From Lewinellaceae bacterium SD302 (GTDB lineage: Bacteria > Bacteroidota > Bacteroidia > Chitinophagales > Saprospiraceae): 35,621 nucleotides of DNA. The notes beneath the pieces were generated by a model. The model worked only from the letters and a program-made list of their open reading frames with translations, searched no databases and was not told where the DNA came from. Location of the stretch: positions 1 to 35,621 of the forward strand of contig PDLQ01000043.1 in assembly GCA_002591745.1 (NCBI GenBank), read 5' to 3'. Position 1 is the stretch's first letter. Each line of letters opens with the position of its first letter. Of the stretch, positions 23,485 to 31,235 are shown piece by piece. A program made the position numbers and the translations under genes.

Positions 23485-23919
23485 TTGCCAGAACACTCCT
23501 TCACCCTCACCGAACTCCCCACCGTAGTCGAGCAACTACGCCACGATTTCCCGACTACCCGGATTTTTACCCTTACTGGAGACTTGGGGGCGGGCAAAAC
23601 AACCTTGGTTAGTGAATTTTGCCGCCAAATTGGTATTGAGGACGAGCCCAGTAGCCCGACCTTCAGCATCGTCAACGAATATGCCGGTATGGAGTTAGTC
23701 GTTTACCATGTCGATTGTTATCGTTTGGAGAACATCGAAGAGGCACTGAACATCGGCTTTGAGGATTATTTAGAGCGGGGCGACTACTGCTTCATCGAGT
23801 GGCCGGCCGTGATCGAACCCTTGCTGCCTTCGGGCGTTGTTCATATACACCTTTCCCACCCGGCCAAGGAAACCGGTGAAGATCGGCGTATCCTCCGCGT
23901 GACCACACCAGCAACATGA
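23485..23919 (+). CDS. tsaE: tRNA threonylcarbamoyladenosine biosynthesis ATPase TsaE
   Basis: The protein (144 aa from this start) is the ATPase that works with TsaB and TsaD in making t6A37 of ANN-decoding tRNAs. It has the P-loop G-D-L-G-A-G-K-T-T, then S-S-P-T-F-S-I-V-N-E-Y, Y-H-V-D-C-Y-R-L and F-I-E-W-P, all family hallmarks. Start choice: ATG 23386 would give 177 aa with an atypical N-terminal 33 residues overlapping the CrtA-like gene start. TTG 23485 (L-P-E-H-S-F-T-L-T-E-L) gives the normal family length and lies after the predicted promoter. The TGA stop overlaps the ATG of ald (ATGA), so the two genes are coupled. Confidence 0.9.
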   Translation: MPEHSFTLTELPTVVEQLRHDFPTTRIFTLTGDLGAGKTTLVSEFCRQIGIEDEPSSPTFSIVNEYAGMELVVYHVDCYRLENIEEALNIGFEDYLERGDYCFIEWPAVIEPLLPSGVVHIHLSHPAKETGEDRRILRVTTPAT

Positions 23920-25148
23920 GTGATAAGGATAAAAAAATCCCCTTGCCCGACGAACTGACCGAGGGCTACGGAAAAACCCAGACGGAAACGCTGCAGCGTG
24001 AACCGAAATCGAACGAAATGTTCATCGGTATTCCCAAGGAGATCACCCTGCGGGAAAACCGCATCAGCCTGGTGCCCAGTAGCGTGGAGACGCTTACTAG
24101 CCGTGGCCACGCCGTGATCATCGAAACCGGCGCGGGGCAAGCCAGTAATTTCAGGGATCATGATTTTTCGGAGGCTGGGGCCCAGATTGCTTACTCCGCC
24201 AAAGAAGTTTACAGTAAGGCACACATTATCATCAAGGTCGCCCCGCCTACCCTGGAAGAGATCGACCTGATGAGTCCCGGCTGTATTCTCATCTCTCCAC
24301 TGCAACTGCCAATCATCAGTGCCGAGTATCTCTATCGCCTAAAGCACAAACGGATCATCGCCCTGGCCATGGAATATATCCAGGATGCCTCCGGCAGTTT
24401 TCCCATCGTGCGCACCATGAGTGAAATGGCGGGGATCGCCGCTGTACAGACGGCCGCCCAATTGCTGAGTTCAGACAACAATGGTCCCGGTGTTTTGCTG
24501 GGAGGGATTTCTGGCGTACCCAGTGCAAAGGTCGTCATCCTCGGCGGTGGTGTTGTGGCCGAATATGCTACCCGTGCTGCTTTGGGTATGGGGGCTGAAG
24601 TCCGGGTTTTCGACGACAATATCCACAAACTGATGCGGCTGCAAAACGCCGTCGGTCGTCAGCTCTTCACCAGTGCGATGAACCCGGCCTATCTCAAACG
24701 GGAACTACTCTCTGCGGAGGTGGCTATCGGTGCGATCCACGCTGAGAGCGGCCGTACGCCCATCGTAGTCAGCGAGGATATGGTAAGGGCCATGCAGCCC
24801 AACTCGGTGGTCATTGACGTGAGTATCGACCAAGGCGGCTGCTTCGCCACCAGTAAACTTACCAATCTGGACCAGCCAACCTTCCGCTGCCACGATGTTA
24901 TCCACTTCTGCGTACCCAATATTGCTAGTCGTATCGGCCGCACCGCCAGTATTGCTACCAGTAACATCATTACGCCTATCTTGTTACAGTCGGAGGGCAG
25001 CCGCAATTTCGAACGGTTTATTTTTCATCGGCCCGGTCTGCGCCACGGCGTATACGTTTACCGGGGGTGCCTGACCAATCATTACCTCGGAAAGCGCTTT
25101 GATATGAAGGCGACGGACATTGATCTGTTGCTGACGAGTTCGTTGTAG
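23916..25148 (+). CDS. ald: Alanine dehydrogenase
   Basis: The 410-aa enzyme is of the alanine dehydrogenase/PntA type and reversibly converts alanine to pyruvate and ammonia with NAD+. It has an N-terminal extension of about 32 residues typical of Bacteroidota copies, then F-I-G-I-P-K-E-I-T-L-R-E-N-R (pyruvate-site Arg/Lys), the Rossmann motif V-V-I-L-G-G-G-V-V-A-E-Y-A at about 207-219, and D-V-S-I-D-Q-G-G-C-F near 306. The active-site H-C-V-P-N region is present as H-F-C-V-P-N-I-A-S-R. A transhydrogenase alpha subunit is excluded by the D-Q-G-G-C and C-V-P-N-x-x-S-R motifs and the absence of a membrane part. It overlaps tsaE by 4 nt. Confidence 0.9.
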   Translation: MSDKDKKIPLPDELTEGYGKTQTETLQREPKSNEMFIGIPKEITLRENRISLVPSSVETLTSRGHAVIIETGAGQASNFRDHDFSEAGAQIAYSAKEVYSKAHIIIKVAPPTLEEIDLMSPGCILISPLQLPIISAEYLYRLKHKRIIALAMEYIQDASGSFPIVRTMSEMAGIAAVQTAAQLLSSDNNGPGVLLGGISGVPSAKVVILGGGVVAEYATRAALGMGAEVRVFDDNIHKLMRLQNAVGRQLFTSAMNPAYLKRELLSAEVAIGAIHAESGRTPIVVSEDMVRAMQPNSVVIDVSIDQGGCFATSKLTNLDQPTFRCHDVIHFCVPNIASRIGRTASIATSNIITPILLQSEGSRNFERFIFHRPGLRHGVYVYRGCLTNHYLGKRFDMKATDIDLLLTSSL

Positions 25149-25557
25149 CTTTTGTTTCATGCAGAGGAGCGCAGAAGGGCTGAGGTTTAGTTTCGCTTCG
25201 TTACTCGGGCCGAGGGGGCCTTTCCTTTAACAGCAGTAATTTTTTCTGCGGTGCGTTAACAGCAGATAACTAGTGTGCCTCCCCACGTTTTAGCGAAGCA
25301 AAAGTTTCTCTGCATCCTTTCACATTTTATGCGTGAATGCTACGTAGTTATCCAAGACCTTTTTTCTTATAGAGCTTGTTTGGGAATTGCTATGAACTGA
25401 AAAGCAATGATTTATGGTTCTGACTATACCATAAAATTGTGAGTTTGGCGGGTCAAGCGATCTATTTTTGGTGACGCCAGGTTCATAAATGCTTGTTTTT
25501 CAGGAAATAGAAATCCAAATGAGCTCTTAGTTCGTTATGGTGAGATTATTCTGGCTT

Positions 25558-25601
25558 CAAAGTAGCAGGGTGATCAGTTCGTAATCGGCATTGCTACTTT
25601 G
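25558..25601. repeat. Hairpin made of two inverted TGCTACTTTG motif copies
   Basis: CAAAGTAGCA (25558-25567) pairs with TGCTACTTTG (25592-25601) across a 24-nt loop. The layout resembles the hairpin at 9399-9444: left flank CTT, right flank TTAATCA. Confidence 0.75.
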
Positions 25602-25638
25602 TTAATCAAAATAATCAAGAACCGGCTGAACTTTGTTG

Positions 25639-25654
25639 TGTAATGATCGTTCCA
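25639..25654. promoter_or_regulatory. Imperfect operator copy upstream of the SDR gene
   Basis: TGTAATGATCGTTCCA matches the perfect palindrome at 25673-25688 in 14 of 16 positions and lies 34 nt (centre to centre) upstream of it. It is probably a second, weaker regulator site. Confidence 0.55.
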
Positions 25655-25672
25655 GTATTATTCAAGTAATCA

Positions 25673-25688
25673 TGTAACGATCGTTACA
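25673..25688. promoter_or_regulatory. Perfect 16-bp palindromic operator of the SDR/TetR pair
   Basis: TGTAACGATCGTTACA is its own reverse complement and ends 19 nt before the SDR start. Size and form suit a TetR-family dimer, and the nearby tetR-type gene is the obvious candidate regulator. The sequence shows the palindrome; the binding partner is inference. Confidence 0.7.
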
Positions 25689-25707
25689 AATAAAAAATAT
25701 CAGTGTA

Positions 25708-26463
25708 ATGCCTGACTTAAGTGGAAAGATCGCCGTAGTAACCGGTGGAAATTCAGGAATTGGCTACGCAGCAGCCGAACGCCTAAAAAAAGACGGAGCC
25801 ACCGTCATCATCAGCGGTCGTAACAAGGAACGGGTTGGTGAAGCCGCCGATAAGCTTGGCGTCACCGGACTGGTCGCGGACGTAGCTAAAATAGCTGACC
25901 TGGAAAATCTGGCAGAACAAGTAAAAGCGAAACATGGCAAGGTGGACGTACTCTTCATCAACGCCGGCGTCTTCTTTGCTTCTCCTCTCGGTAGCCTGAC
26001 GGAGGAGGATTTCGACCACCAAATGGGCATTAACTTCAAAGGAGCGGTCTTTACCCTGGAAAAATTCCTCCCCTTGCTCGACGAGGGTTCCTCGGTGATC
26101 AACCTCTCGTCCATTAATGCCTACATGGGCATGAGTAATGCCGCTATCTACTCGGCTTCCAAAGCAGCCATGAATTCCTTTACCCGTACGGCAGCGATGG
26201 AACTGTCCGGCCGCAAAATTCGGGTCAATGCCGTGAACCCCGGCCCTATAGAAACGCCCATATTCGGTAAAACCGGTATGACCGAGGAACAAATGCAGGG
26301 TATGGCTCAGGCCATCCAGAGCAACGTGCCCATGGGTCGCTTCGGTAAGGCGGAAGAGGTCGCTAATCTGGTTGCTTTCCTGGCCTCCGACGAAGCCACC
26401 TTCATCACTGGCGGTGAGTTCAACGTGGACGGCGGTGCGAATCTGCATTCCGTAGCGGGATAG
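25708..26463 (+). CDS. SDR family oxidoreductase
   Basis: The 251-aa cytosolic classical short-chain dehydrogenase has the cofactor motif T-G-G-N-S-G-I-G (12-19), N-A-G at 85-87, catalytic S135, Y148 and K152 (Y-S-A-S-K), and the C-terminal G-G-E-F-N-V-D-G-G. S-G-R-N-K after the second strand (R38) suggests an NADP preference. The substrate is unknown. It is preceded by two palindromic sites and followed by a TetR-type regulator, so it is probably induced by a small ligand, for instance a reactive carbonyl or xenobiotic; that is inference. Confidence 0.92.
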   Translation: MPDLSGKIAVVTGGNSGIGYAAAERLKKDGATVIISGRNKERVGEAADKLGVTGLVADVAKIADLENLAEQVKAKHGKVDVLFINAGVFFASPLGSLTEEDFDHQMGINFKGAVFTLEKFLPLLDEGSSVINLSSINAYMGMSNAAIYSASKAAMNSFTRTAAMELSGRKIRVNAVNPGPIETPIFGKTGMTEEQMQGMAQAIQSNVPMGRFGKAEEVANLVAFLASDEATFITGGEFNVDGGANLHSVAG

Positions 26464-26489
26464 GTCAACTTGCCTGGTAACATCAGCAG

Positions 26490-26518
26490 CGCCGCCCGCT
26501 ATTCTGTAGTTGGCGGCG
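26490..26518 (+). terminator. Hairpin between the SDR and tetR-type genes
   Basis: The 7-bp GC stem CGCCGCC (26490-26496) with GGCGGCG (26512-26518) is followed by TTTCCTGTTT. The T-run is interrupted, so termination may be partial and the downstream regulator may receive read-through. Confidence 0.55.
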
Positions 26519-26548
26519 TTTCCTGTTTAAAATCCATAACTTCACCCC

Positions 26549-27154
26549 ATGCCACGCTCTAAAGCATTCGAAGAAAAGTTGGTGCTGGAAAAAGCCCGCG
26601 ACCTGTTCTGGGAACGGGGTTACGCTGCTACGTCTATACAAGACCTGGAAAAGGCCACTGGTATTCGACGCAGTAGTATCTATAATGCTTTTGGTGGTAA
26701 ACGGGAATTATTTAACCGGACCCTCAAAGCTTACCAGTCCTTTAATCAGGATGTACTCCAAAAATTCCTTTCTACAGCCACTTTACTCCGGCCGGCGCTG
26801 ATCGAATTGTTCGAGCGGATCATTGGCCTGCCCGTAGCGGAAAGAAAAGGCTGCTACGTTGTCAACGCCACTACTGAACTGGCTGCCGTAGACGCAGAAG
26901 TACTTCGCTTCGCCGCCGAAAACCGTATGATGTTTACCAGCCTACTGAAATCGGCGCTTGGCGATGCCTTACATCGTGGAGAAATCAAAGCCGATAGTGA
27001 CCTGGAAGCCCAAGCCAATTACCTTTTCGTTTGGTACAATGGCCTGCAAGTCGCTTCTCAGACGGGGATGCCGGGCAATGAGTTACGCAAGGCCGTCAAG
27101 TTAGCGATCGCCGGCCTGGAGTGGGAAGTGAATGACAGAAAAGAGGAGTGCTAG
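26549..27154 (+). CDS. TetR/AcrR family transcriptional regulator
   Basis: The 201-aa protein has the N-terminal TetR helix-turn-helix (about 8-55): A-R-D-L-F-W-E-R-G-Y-A-A-T-S-I-Q-D-L, then T-G-I-R-R-S-S-I-Y-N-A-F-G-G-K-R-E-L-F. The C-terminal ligand-binding part is helical, with the C-Y-V-V-N-A-T-T-E-L block found in the YjdC/AcrR-like subgroup. The single Cys in R-K-G-C-Y is conserved in that subgroup and may sense electrophiles, which is inference. It probably represses the upstream SDR gene through the palindromes at 25639-25654 and 25673-25688. It lies 85 nt after the SDR stop codon. Confidence 0.9.
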   Translation: MPRSKAFEEKLVLEKARDLFWERGYAATSIQDLEKATGIRRSSIYNAFGGKRELFNRTLKAYQSFNQDVLQKFLSTATLLRPALIELFERIIGLPVAERKGCYVVNATTELAAVDAEVLRFAAENRMMFTSLLKSALGDALHRGEIKADSDLEAQANYLFVWYNGLQVASQTGMPGNELRKAVKLAIAGLEWEVNDRKEEC

Positions 27155-27185
27155 AAAGGGATTCAAACACCCCAGCATCGTATTA

Positions 27186-28091
27186 CTAATAAATCCCACC
27201 ACTATGGTAGGTCACCAGCCGGCTGCCTGGCGGATAATACCCCGTTTCGATTCTTTGTAGCACGGCGTAGAATAATTTACCGGTATAAATTGACTCCAGA
27301 GGAATGTCGTAATTCCTACTGAAGGAATCGCAAAATTCTAATAATTCCGGCGGCCTTTTGGCATAGCCGCCCCAGTGATGGCCATCGATTACCTGCCAGG
27401 CATAGTGTGATTTTGACTCGACAGACAATTGTTTTTCGATCTCCTCACCCATCCAGCCACCCTTGAGCACGGGAAATATCTCAATTGTAGGGTTCGCTTC
27501 TCCGGGGGGGGCTTCAATTACTCCGGCGGCCGTGCCTCCGGTACCGGCGGCGAGTTGAAAATAGTGGATGGGGTGGTCGGGCCCCAATTGAGTTTTAATT
27601 TCAGGAATGATGCTGGCAGTACCGATTTTGCTGTCCGGTCCACTTCCTCCTTCCGGAATAATGAGCACCGGCCCGAATTCTGCCCGATAGGCAAACAGCT
27701 TCTCAGCTTGTTTCTTCTGGCGGTACTCACTGCGGCTCACGAAGCGCAAATCCATACCGTTTTCCCGGCACAGGTCCAGAACTGGATTGCTGACGGATTC
27801 TCCACGCACGATTCCAATTGTCCTGAAACCATAACGCCGGCCGGCTACGGAGAGGGCTGCCAAGTGATTACTGTAAGCTCCGCCAAAGGACAGGATGCCT
27901 AGTCTTGGGTCGGACCAGTCGCGCCAGCCTTCGAGGTAACCGCGGAGCTTGCGGACCTTATTGCCCTGCAAGGCTACATCCGTTCCGCCGGGGCCATAGC
28001 AATCATCACGCTTGACCCACCATTCTACCCTGGCGGCCTCTGCTGCCGGGTGTGATAATCTTTGCAGCGGAGAAGGATCAAATTTCAACAA
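27186..28091 (-). CDS. PLP-dependent ACC deaminase/D-cysteine desulfhydrase family protein
   Basis: This fold-type II PLP enzyme (301 aa from this start) has the PLP lysine in L-Q-G-N-K-V-R-K-L, S-F-G-G-A-Y-S-N-H, I-P-E-G-G-S, and the phosphate-binding A-A-G-T-G-G-T-A-A-G. Family members cleave D-cysteine or 1-aminocyclopropane-1-carboxylate; in non-plant-associated bacteria D-cysteine desulfhydrase is the commoner activity. Start choice: the frame reaches ATG 28166, but that would overlap the HMA gene by 71 nt with a Ser-rich tail. TTG 28091 (L-L-K-F-D-P-S-P-L-Q-R-L) lies 4 nt after the HMA stop codon and matches how relatives begin. The start remains uncertain. Confidence 0.85.
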   Translation of the reverse strand: MLKFDPSPLQRLSHPAAEAARVEWWVKRDDCYGPGGTDVALQGNKVRKLRGYLEGWRDWSDPRLGILSFGGAYSNHLAALSVAGRRYGFRTIGIVRGESVSNPVLDLCRENGMDLRFVSRSEYRQKKQAEKLFAYRAEFGPVLIIPEGGSGPDSKIGTASIIPEIKTQLGPDHPIHYFQLAAGTGGTAAGVIEAPPGEANPTIEIFPVLKGGWMGEEIEKQLSVESKSHYAWQVIDGHHWGGYAKRPPELLEFCDSFSRNYDIPLESIYTGKLFYAVLQRIETGYYPPGSRLVTYHSGGIY

Positions 28092-28095
28092 AGAA

Positions 28096-28305
28096 CTAAG
28101 CCGCGATTGGCTCGATGTCGAATCCGGCTTCGCGAACGGCGGCGATGATACTGTTGCTATTTGCATCGCCCTCTACCGAAAGCACTTTATCAGGGTTTTC
28201 TACATCTACCCGCCAAATGGTTACGCCGGGTACGGTATCCAGAAAACCGGTAACGGAACGTACACAGCTACCGCAGTTAATGTTGGTCTTGAAAGTTTGA
28301 AGCAT
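28096..28305 (-). CDS. Heavy-metal-associated (HMA) domain protein
   Basis: The 69-aa protein has the ferredoxin-like HMA fold with the metal site C11-G-S-C14 in N-I-N-C-G-S-C-V-R-S-V, then V-D-V-E-N-P-D-K-V-L-S-V and a final helix A-V-R-E-A-G-F. The usual Met before the first Cys is replaced (I-N-C). It is likely a small Cu(I)-binding chaperone, although no copper ATPase is adjacent. The start at ATG 28303-28305 (MLQTFKTNIN) suits the family; an upstream ATG at 28374 would add 23 atypical residues. It is immediately upstream of the PLP enzyme. Confidence 0.88.
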   Translation of the reverse strand: MLQTFKTNINCGSCVRSVTGFLDTVPGVTIWRVDVENPDKVLSVEGDANSNSIIAAVREAGFDIEPIAA

Positions 28306-28480
28306 AGTGGCTTTTTGGTTACCGGTATAGAACGATTCGAAACCGGGGTTTGGTTCGATGCTTATGGCAGCCACTTATGGTAAATCAATGAACCCGTTTA
28401 AACTTTTACTTCCGGCCTACAAACTGCAACTATCCGCTTATACTTCACGCCAAGAACGGGTAATATGCTCTCGATGTTAC

Positions 28481-30607
28481 TTACCCGCTTACTCTTTCTA
28501 AAAACTCCGCCTCGGTCATCACTTCCACCGTTCCTAAAGCTTCGGCTTTTTTCAATTTGGAGCCTGGCTTTTCGCCTACAACCAGGATATTAAGCTTACC
28601 ACTTACGGCACTCACGTTCCGGGCTCCGGCGGCAGCAGCTTTTTCCTGAGCCTCTTTTCGGCTCATCTGCTGGAGGGAGCCGGTGAACAAGATGCTCTTA
28701 CCCACGAAAGGTCCCTCGGTAACGGCGGCCTTGGGTTTGTCTGCATCGGTCGGAGTAAGGTTGACGCCCAGGAATTCCATCTCACGCAGCATCCTTACAT
28801 TGCCTGGGTTGGCAAACCATTCCGCTACATTCTTGGCCACCGTAGGGCCGATGTCTTTGATGTGGAGAAAATCTTCTTCGGTCCAGTTTTCCAGGTCCAG
28901 GGCATGTTGGACATTAGCGGCCAATAATTGACTGGCTTTTTTGCCCAGATGGTGAATGCTCAGACCATGTAGTAAGCGCCAAAGCGGATTTTCAAGGGCA
29001 GTATCGATGCTGGCCCGCAGTTTTTCCACGGACTTGGTTCCGAAGCCTTCCAATTGCTCGATCTCCGCGTAGGGCAGGCGATAAACGTCGACGATGGAAT
29101 TCAGCCAACCGTACTCAAAGAACTGTTCCACGTAGCGTTTGCCCATGCCGTCGATGTCCATAGCAGCTTTGGAAACGTGAAAGATGATGCGTTGCAACAC
29201 CTGCTGGGGGCACTCGTAGTTCGGGCAGCGGACAGCGGCTTCTCCTTCGGCTCGCACCAGCGCCGTATCACAGAACGGGCAGGCCTTGGGATATTCGATG
29301 GGCACTTCGCTGCCATCGCGCAGATCGTCCAGAGCTTTAACCACGTAGGGAATTACGTCACCGGCCCGTTCGATGAGAATTTTGTCGCCGAAGCGCAGGT
29401 CCTTTTCCCGGATGAAATCTTCGTTGTGCAGACTGATGCTGCTGATGCTGACCCCGGCCAGATTCACCGGTTCGGTCTTGGCTACCGGAGTGATGGTGCC
29501 GATCTTACCCACTTGATATTCCACGTCCAGTAAGGTCGTAGTTGCCTGTTTGGCGGCAAACTTGTAGGCAATGGCCCAGCGTGGGTGGTGACTGGTATAA
29601 CCCGCCCGTTCCTGCAGGGCCAGACTATCTACTTTTACCACCATCCCATCGATCTCGTAATGGTATTTTTCCCGTTGATCCTCCCATTGGCGACAGAATG
29701 CGGCGGCTTCGTTAATATCATTACAGTGCTTACGTTCAATGTTGGCCTTTGGTACTTTGAAGCCCAAAGCCGTCAAAGCATCAAGGGCAGCGGTATGGGT
29801 ACCGAAGTCGATCAGGGCGTCCTTGCCGTTCTCATCCGTGGCGATACCGAGACTGTAAATGAACGCTTCCAGTTCGCGGGTGGCAACTTCGGCCGGTGAT
29901 TTCATTCTTAATCCTCCGGTAGCCGTATTGCGTGGGTTGGCGAAAAGGCTCAAACCCTGCTTGGCGCGGGCGGCGTTCATGGCAGCAAACTTGTCTTTAC
30001 GGATGATCACCTCGCCGCGCAGCTCTACTTTTCGGAAACCAAAGCGACTAAAATCGGCGACCAGCGGTACCGAGCGAATTACTCTTGCGTTGGCCGTGAT
30101 CTCTTCGCCCAGGGTGCCATTTCCCCGGGTGGCGGCCCTTACCAGCAGGTCGTCTTCGTACACCAGGGCGATACTGCCACCATCGTACTTCGGCTCCACG
30201 GCGTAGGCCAGCGGCTGATCCTCATCAATGTTCAGCATCCGTTTAACGGATTTGTCGAATTCGATCAGGTCCTCGGCGTTGTAGCTGTTGCCAAGACTCA
30301 GCATTGGCACCAGATGTGGTACAGATACGAAGTCTCCGTCCAGATCGCTACCCACCCGCTGGGTTGGGCTGTCCGGGGTGATCAGTTCGGGAGATTGCTC
30401 CTCCAGACGTTCCAGTTGTTTGAAAAGTTGATCGTACTCCGTATCACCCAACAGCGGTTCGTTCATGACGTAGTAGCGATGCTCGTGAAATTTCAGGAGC
30501 TGGCGGAGTTCGGCGGCCCGCTCGTCCTCGTCAGTAAGGATGTCCTGGCCATTGAGTAGGGCCTTGGAGCGTTCGAAAAATGCCTTTTGCTGGTCGGGAT
30601 CGTACAT
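28481..30607 (-). CDS. ligA: NAD-dependent DNA ligase
   Basis: The 708-aa enzyme seals nicks in replication and repair using NAD+. Domains in order are: Ia NMN-binding region (H41-E-H-R-Y-Y-V and Y-D at about 58), adenylation domain with the nucleophile K140 in K-Y-D-G-G, OB-fold (about 340-410), a four-Cys zinc finger (C-P-F-C...C-P-N-Y-E-C), helix-hairpin-helix region (about 460-600), and a C-terminal BRCT domain (about 625-706). Length and motifs are normal. The ATG at 30605-30607 gives the M-Y-D start that I also recall from related bacteria. The promoter lies directly in front, so the mRNA may be leaderless. Confidence 0.98.
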   Translation of the reverse strand: MYDPDQQKAFFERSKALLNGQDILTDEDERAAELRQLLKFHEHRYYVMNEPLLGDTEYDQLFKQLERLEEQSPELITPDSPTQRVGSDLDGDFVSVPHLVPMLSLGNSYNAEDLIEFDKSVKRMLNIDEDQPLAYAVEPKYDGGSIALVYEDDLLVRAATRGNGTLGEEITANARVIRSVPLVADFSRFGFRKVELRGEVIIRKDKFAAMNAARAKQGLSLFANPRNTATGGLRMKSPAEVATRELEAFIYSLGIATDENGKDALIDFGTHTAALDALTALGFKVPKANIERKHCNDINEAAAFCRQWEDQREKYHYEIDGMVVKVDSLALQERAGYTSHHPRWAIAYKFAAKQATTTLLDVEYQVGKIGTITPVAKTEPVNLAGVSISSISLHNEDFIREKDLRFGDKILIERAGDVIPYVVKALDDLRDGSEVPIEYPKACPFCDTALVRAEGEAAVRCPNYECPQQVLQRIIFHVSKAAMDIDGMGKRYVEQFFEYGWLNSIVDVYRLPYAEIEQLEGFGTKSVEKLRASIDTALENPLWRLLHGLSIHHLGKKASQLLAANVQHALDLENWTEEDFLHIKDIGPTVAKNVAEWFANPGNVRMLREMEFLGVNLTPTDADKPKAAVTEGPFVGKSILFTGSLQQMSRKEAQEKAAAAGARNVSAVSGKLNILVVGEKPGSKLKKAEALGTVEVMTEAEFLERVSG

Positions 30608-30611
30608 GCCC

Positions 30612-30642
30612 CAAAGGTAGTTATCGCCACGCGTACGTCAAA
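30612..30642 (-). promoter_or_regulatory. Promoter of ligA
   Basis: On the minus strand TTTG (30639-30642), a 19-nt spacer and TACCTTTG (30612-30619) match the Bacteroidota consensus exactly. The -7 box ends only 4 nt before the ATG, which predicts transcription starting at or next to the start codon. Confidence 0.8.
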
Positions 30643-30711
30643 CAATCGTTGTGGATCATCTTTTCGGTGACATAATTTGTTGTTCGTCCGGAAGCGGGGT
30701 AACTTGGGGTG

Positions 30712-30848
30712 ATGTTGGCTTTGCTACTTTGCCAGGAAATCAAAAGATTAGAAGTTGGAGTTTGGAAATTGGATTTCGTACTACAGAGTCAGTCTAATCT
30801 CCAATTTTTAACCTCTAAATTCTTTTGACTAACAAAGTAGCAATGCTC
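30712..30848. repeat. Dispersed element copy 2, bounded by inverted TGCTACTTTG motifs
   Basis: The left end ATGTTGGCTTTGCTACTTTG (30712-30731) and the right end, containing GACTAACAAAGTAGCAATGC (30827-30846), are inverted around the core. The interior arms (AAAAGATTAGAAGTTGG at about 30741-30757 and its loose complement near 30796-30826) are imperfectly complementary. The element is homologous to 20238-20415: 49 of 58 bases at the right end and 19 of 20 at the left. It lies between the divergent ligA and small membrane protein genes. Confidence 0.75.
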
Positions 30849-30900
30849 CCATCAATCCGAACTCAACCGTCTCCCGGACTATCGTAAAATTTTTTTACTT

Positions 30901-31227
30901 ATGCGTATTCGCGGTTTCAAACTTCCCAAAAACCAGCAGTTTAACTACAAGCCCCGTTTTTGGGACCCCAAGGAAGAAGAACGGCAAGAGCGGTTGGCCC
31001 GTGCCCAACAACTCAGCGAAGGAGGGGTAGAGGCAATGAAGACCCGGATCAGTGCTACCTTTAACCGGAACTCCGGGGGTAGTGGCGGACCGGACCGTTA
31101 TACCTACCGCAACCGGCAAGTGGCCAAGAGTAATTTCGTGCTGGTGGCCATTATTGCGGCCTTATTATTGCTGTGTTATATCGGCATGACCGTTTACTTG
31201 CCGGAGTTAGAAAAAATGCTTTCGTAA
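30901..31227 (+). CDS. Small conserved membrane protein upstream of mutL
   Basis: The 108-aa protein has a basic, aromatic N-terminal part (F-N-Y-K-P-R-F-W-D-P-K-E-E-E, about 14-27), a charged middle and one C-terminal transmembrane segment (about 78-100). Homologues next to mutL in Bacteroidota are sometimes labelled riboflavin synthase subunit beta in databases; nothing in this sequence supports that enzyme. The function is unknown. Its stop codon lies 8 nt before the mutL ATG, so the two are cotranscribed. The start at ATG 30901 is the first in frame after an A/T-rich leader. Confidence 0.82.
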   Translation: MRIRGFKLPKNQQFNYKPRFWDPKEEERQERLARAQQLSEGGVEAMKTRISATFNRNSGGSGGPDRYTYRNRQVAKSNFVLVAIIAALLLLCYIGMTVYLPELEKMLS

Positions 31228-31235
31228 ATTATCTT

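Larger units (their letters stand above)
25149..25707. other. Regulatory intergenic region between ald and the SDR gene
   Basis: This 559-nt gene-free stretch has three parts. The left part holds a loose inverted pair, ATGCAGAG (25159-25166) and CTCTGCAT (25308-25315), with smaller GC stems between. The middle (25320-25550) shows nothing I can name. The right part holds the TGCTACTTTG hairpin (25558-25601) and the two operator-like palindromes before the SDR gene. No ORF is convincing. Confidence 0.65.
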
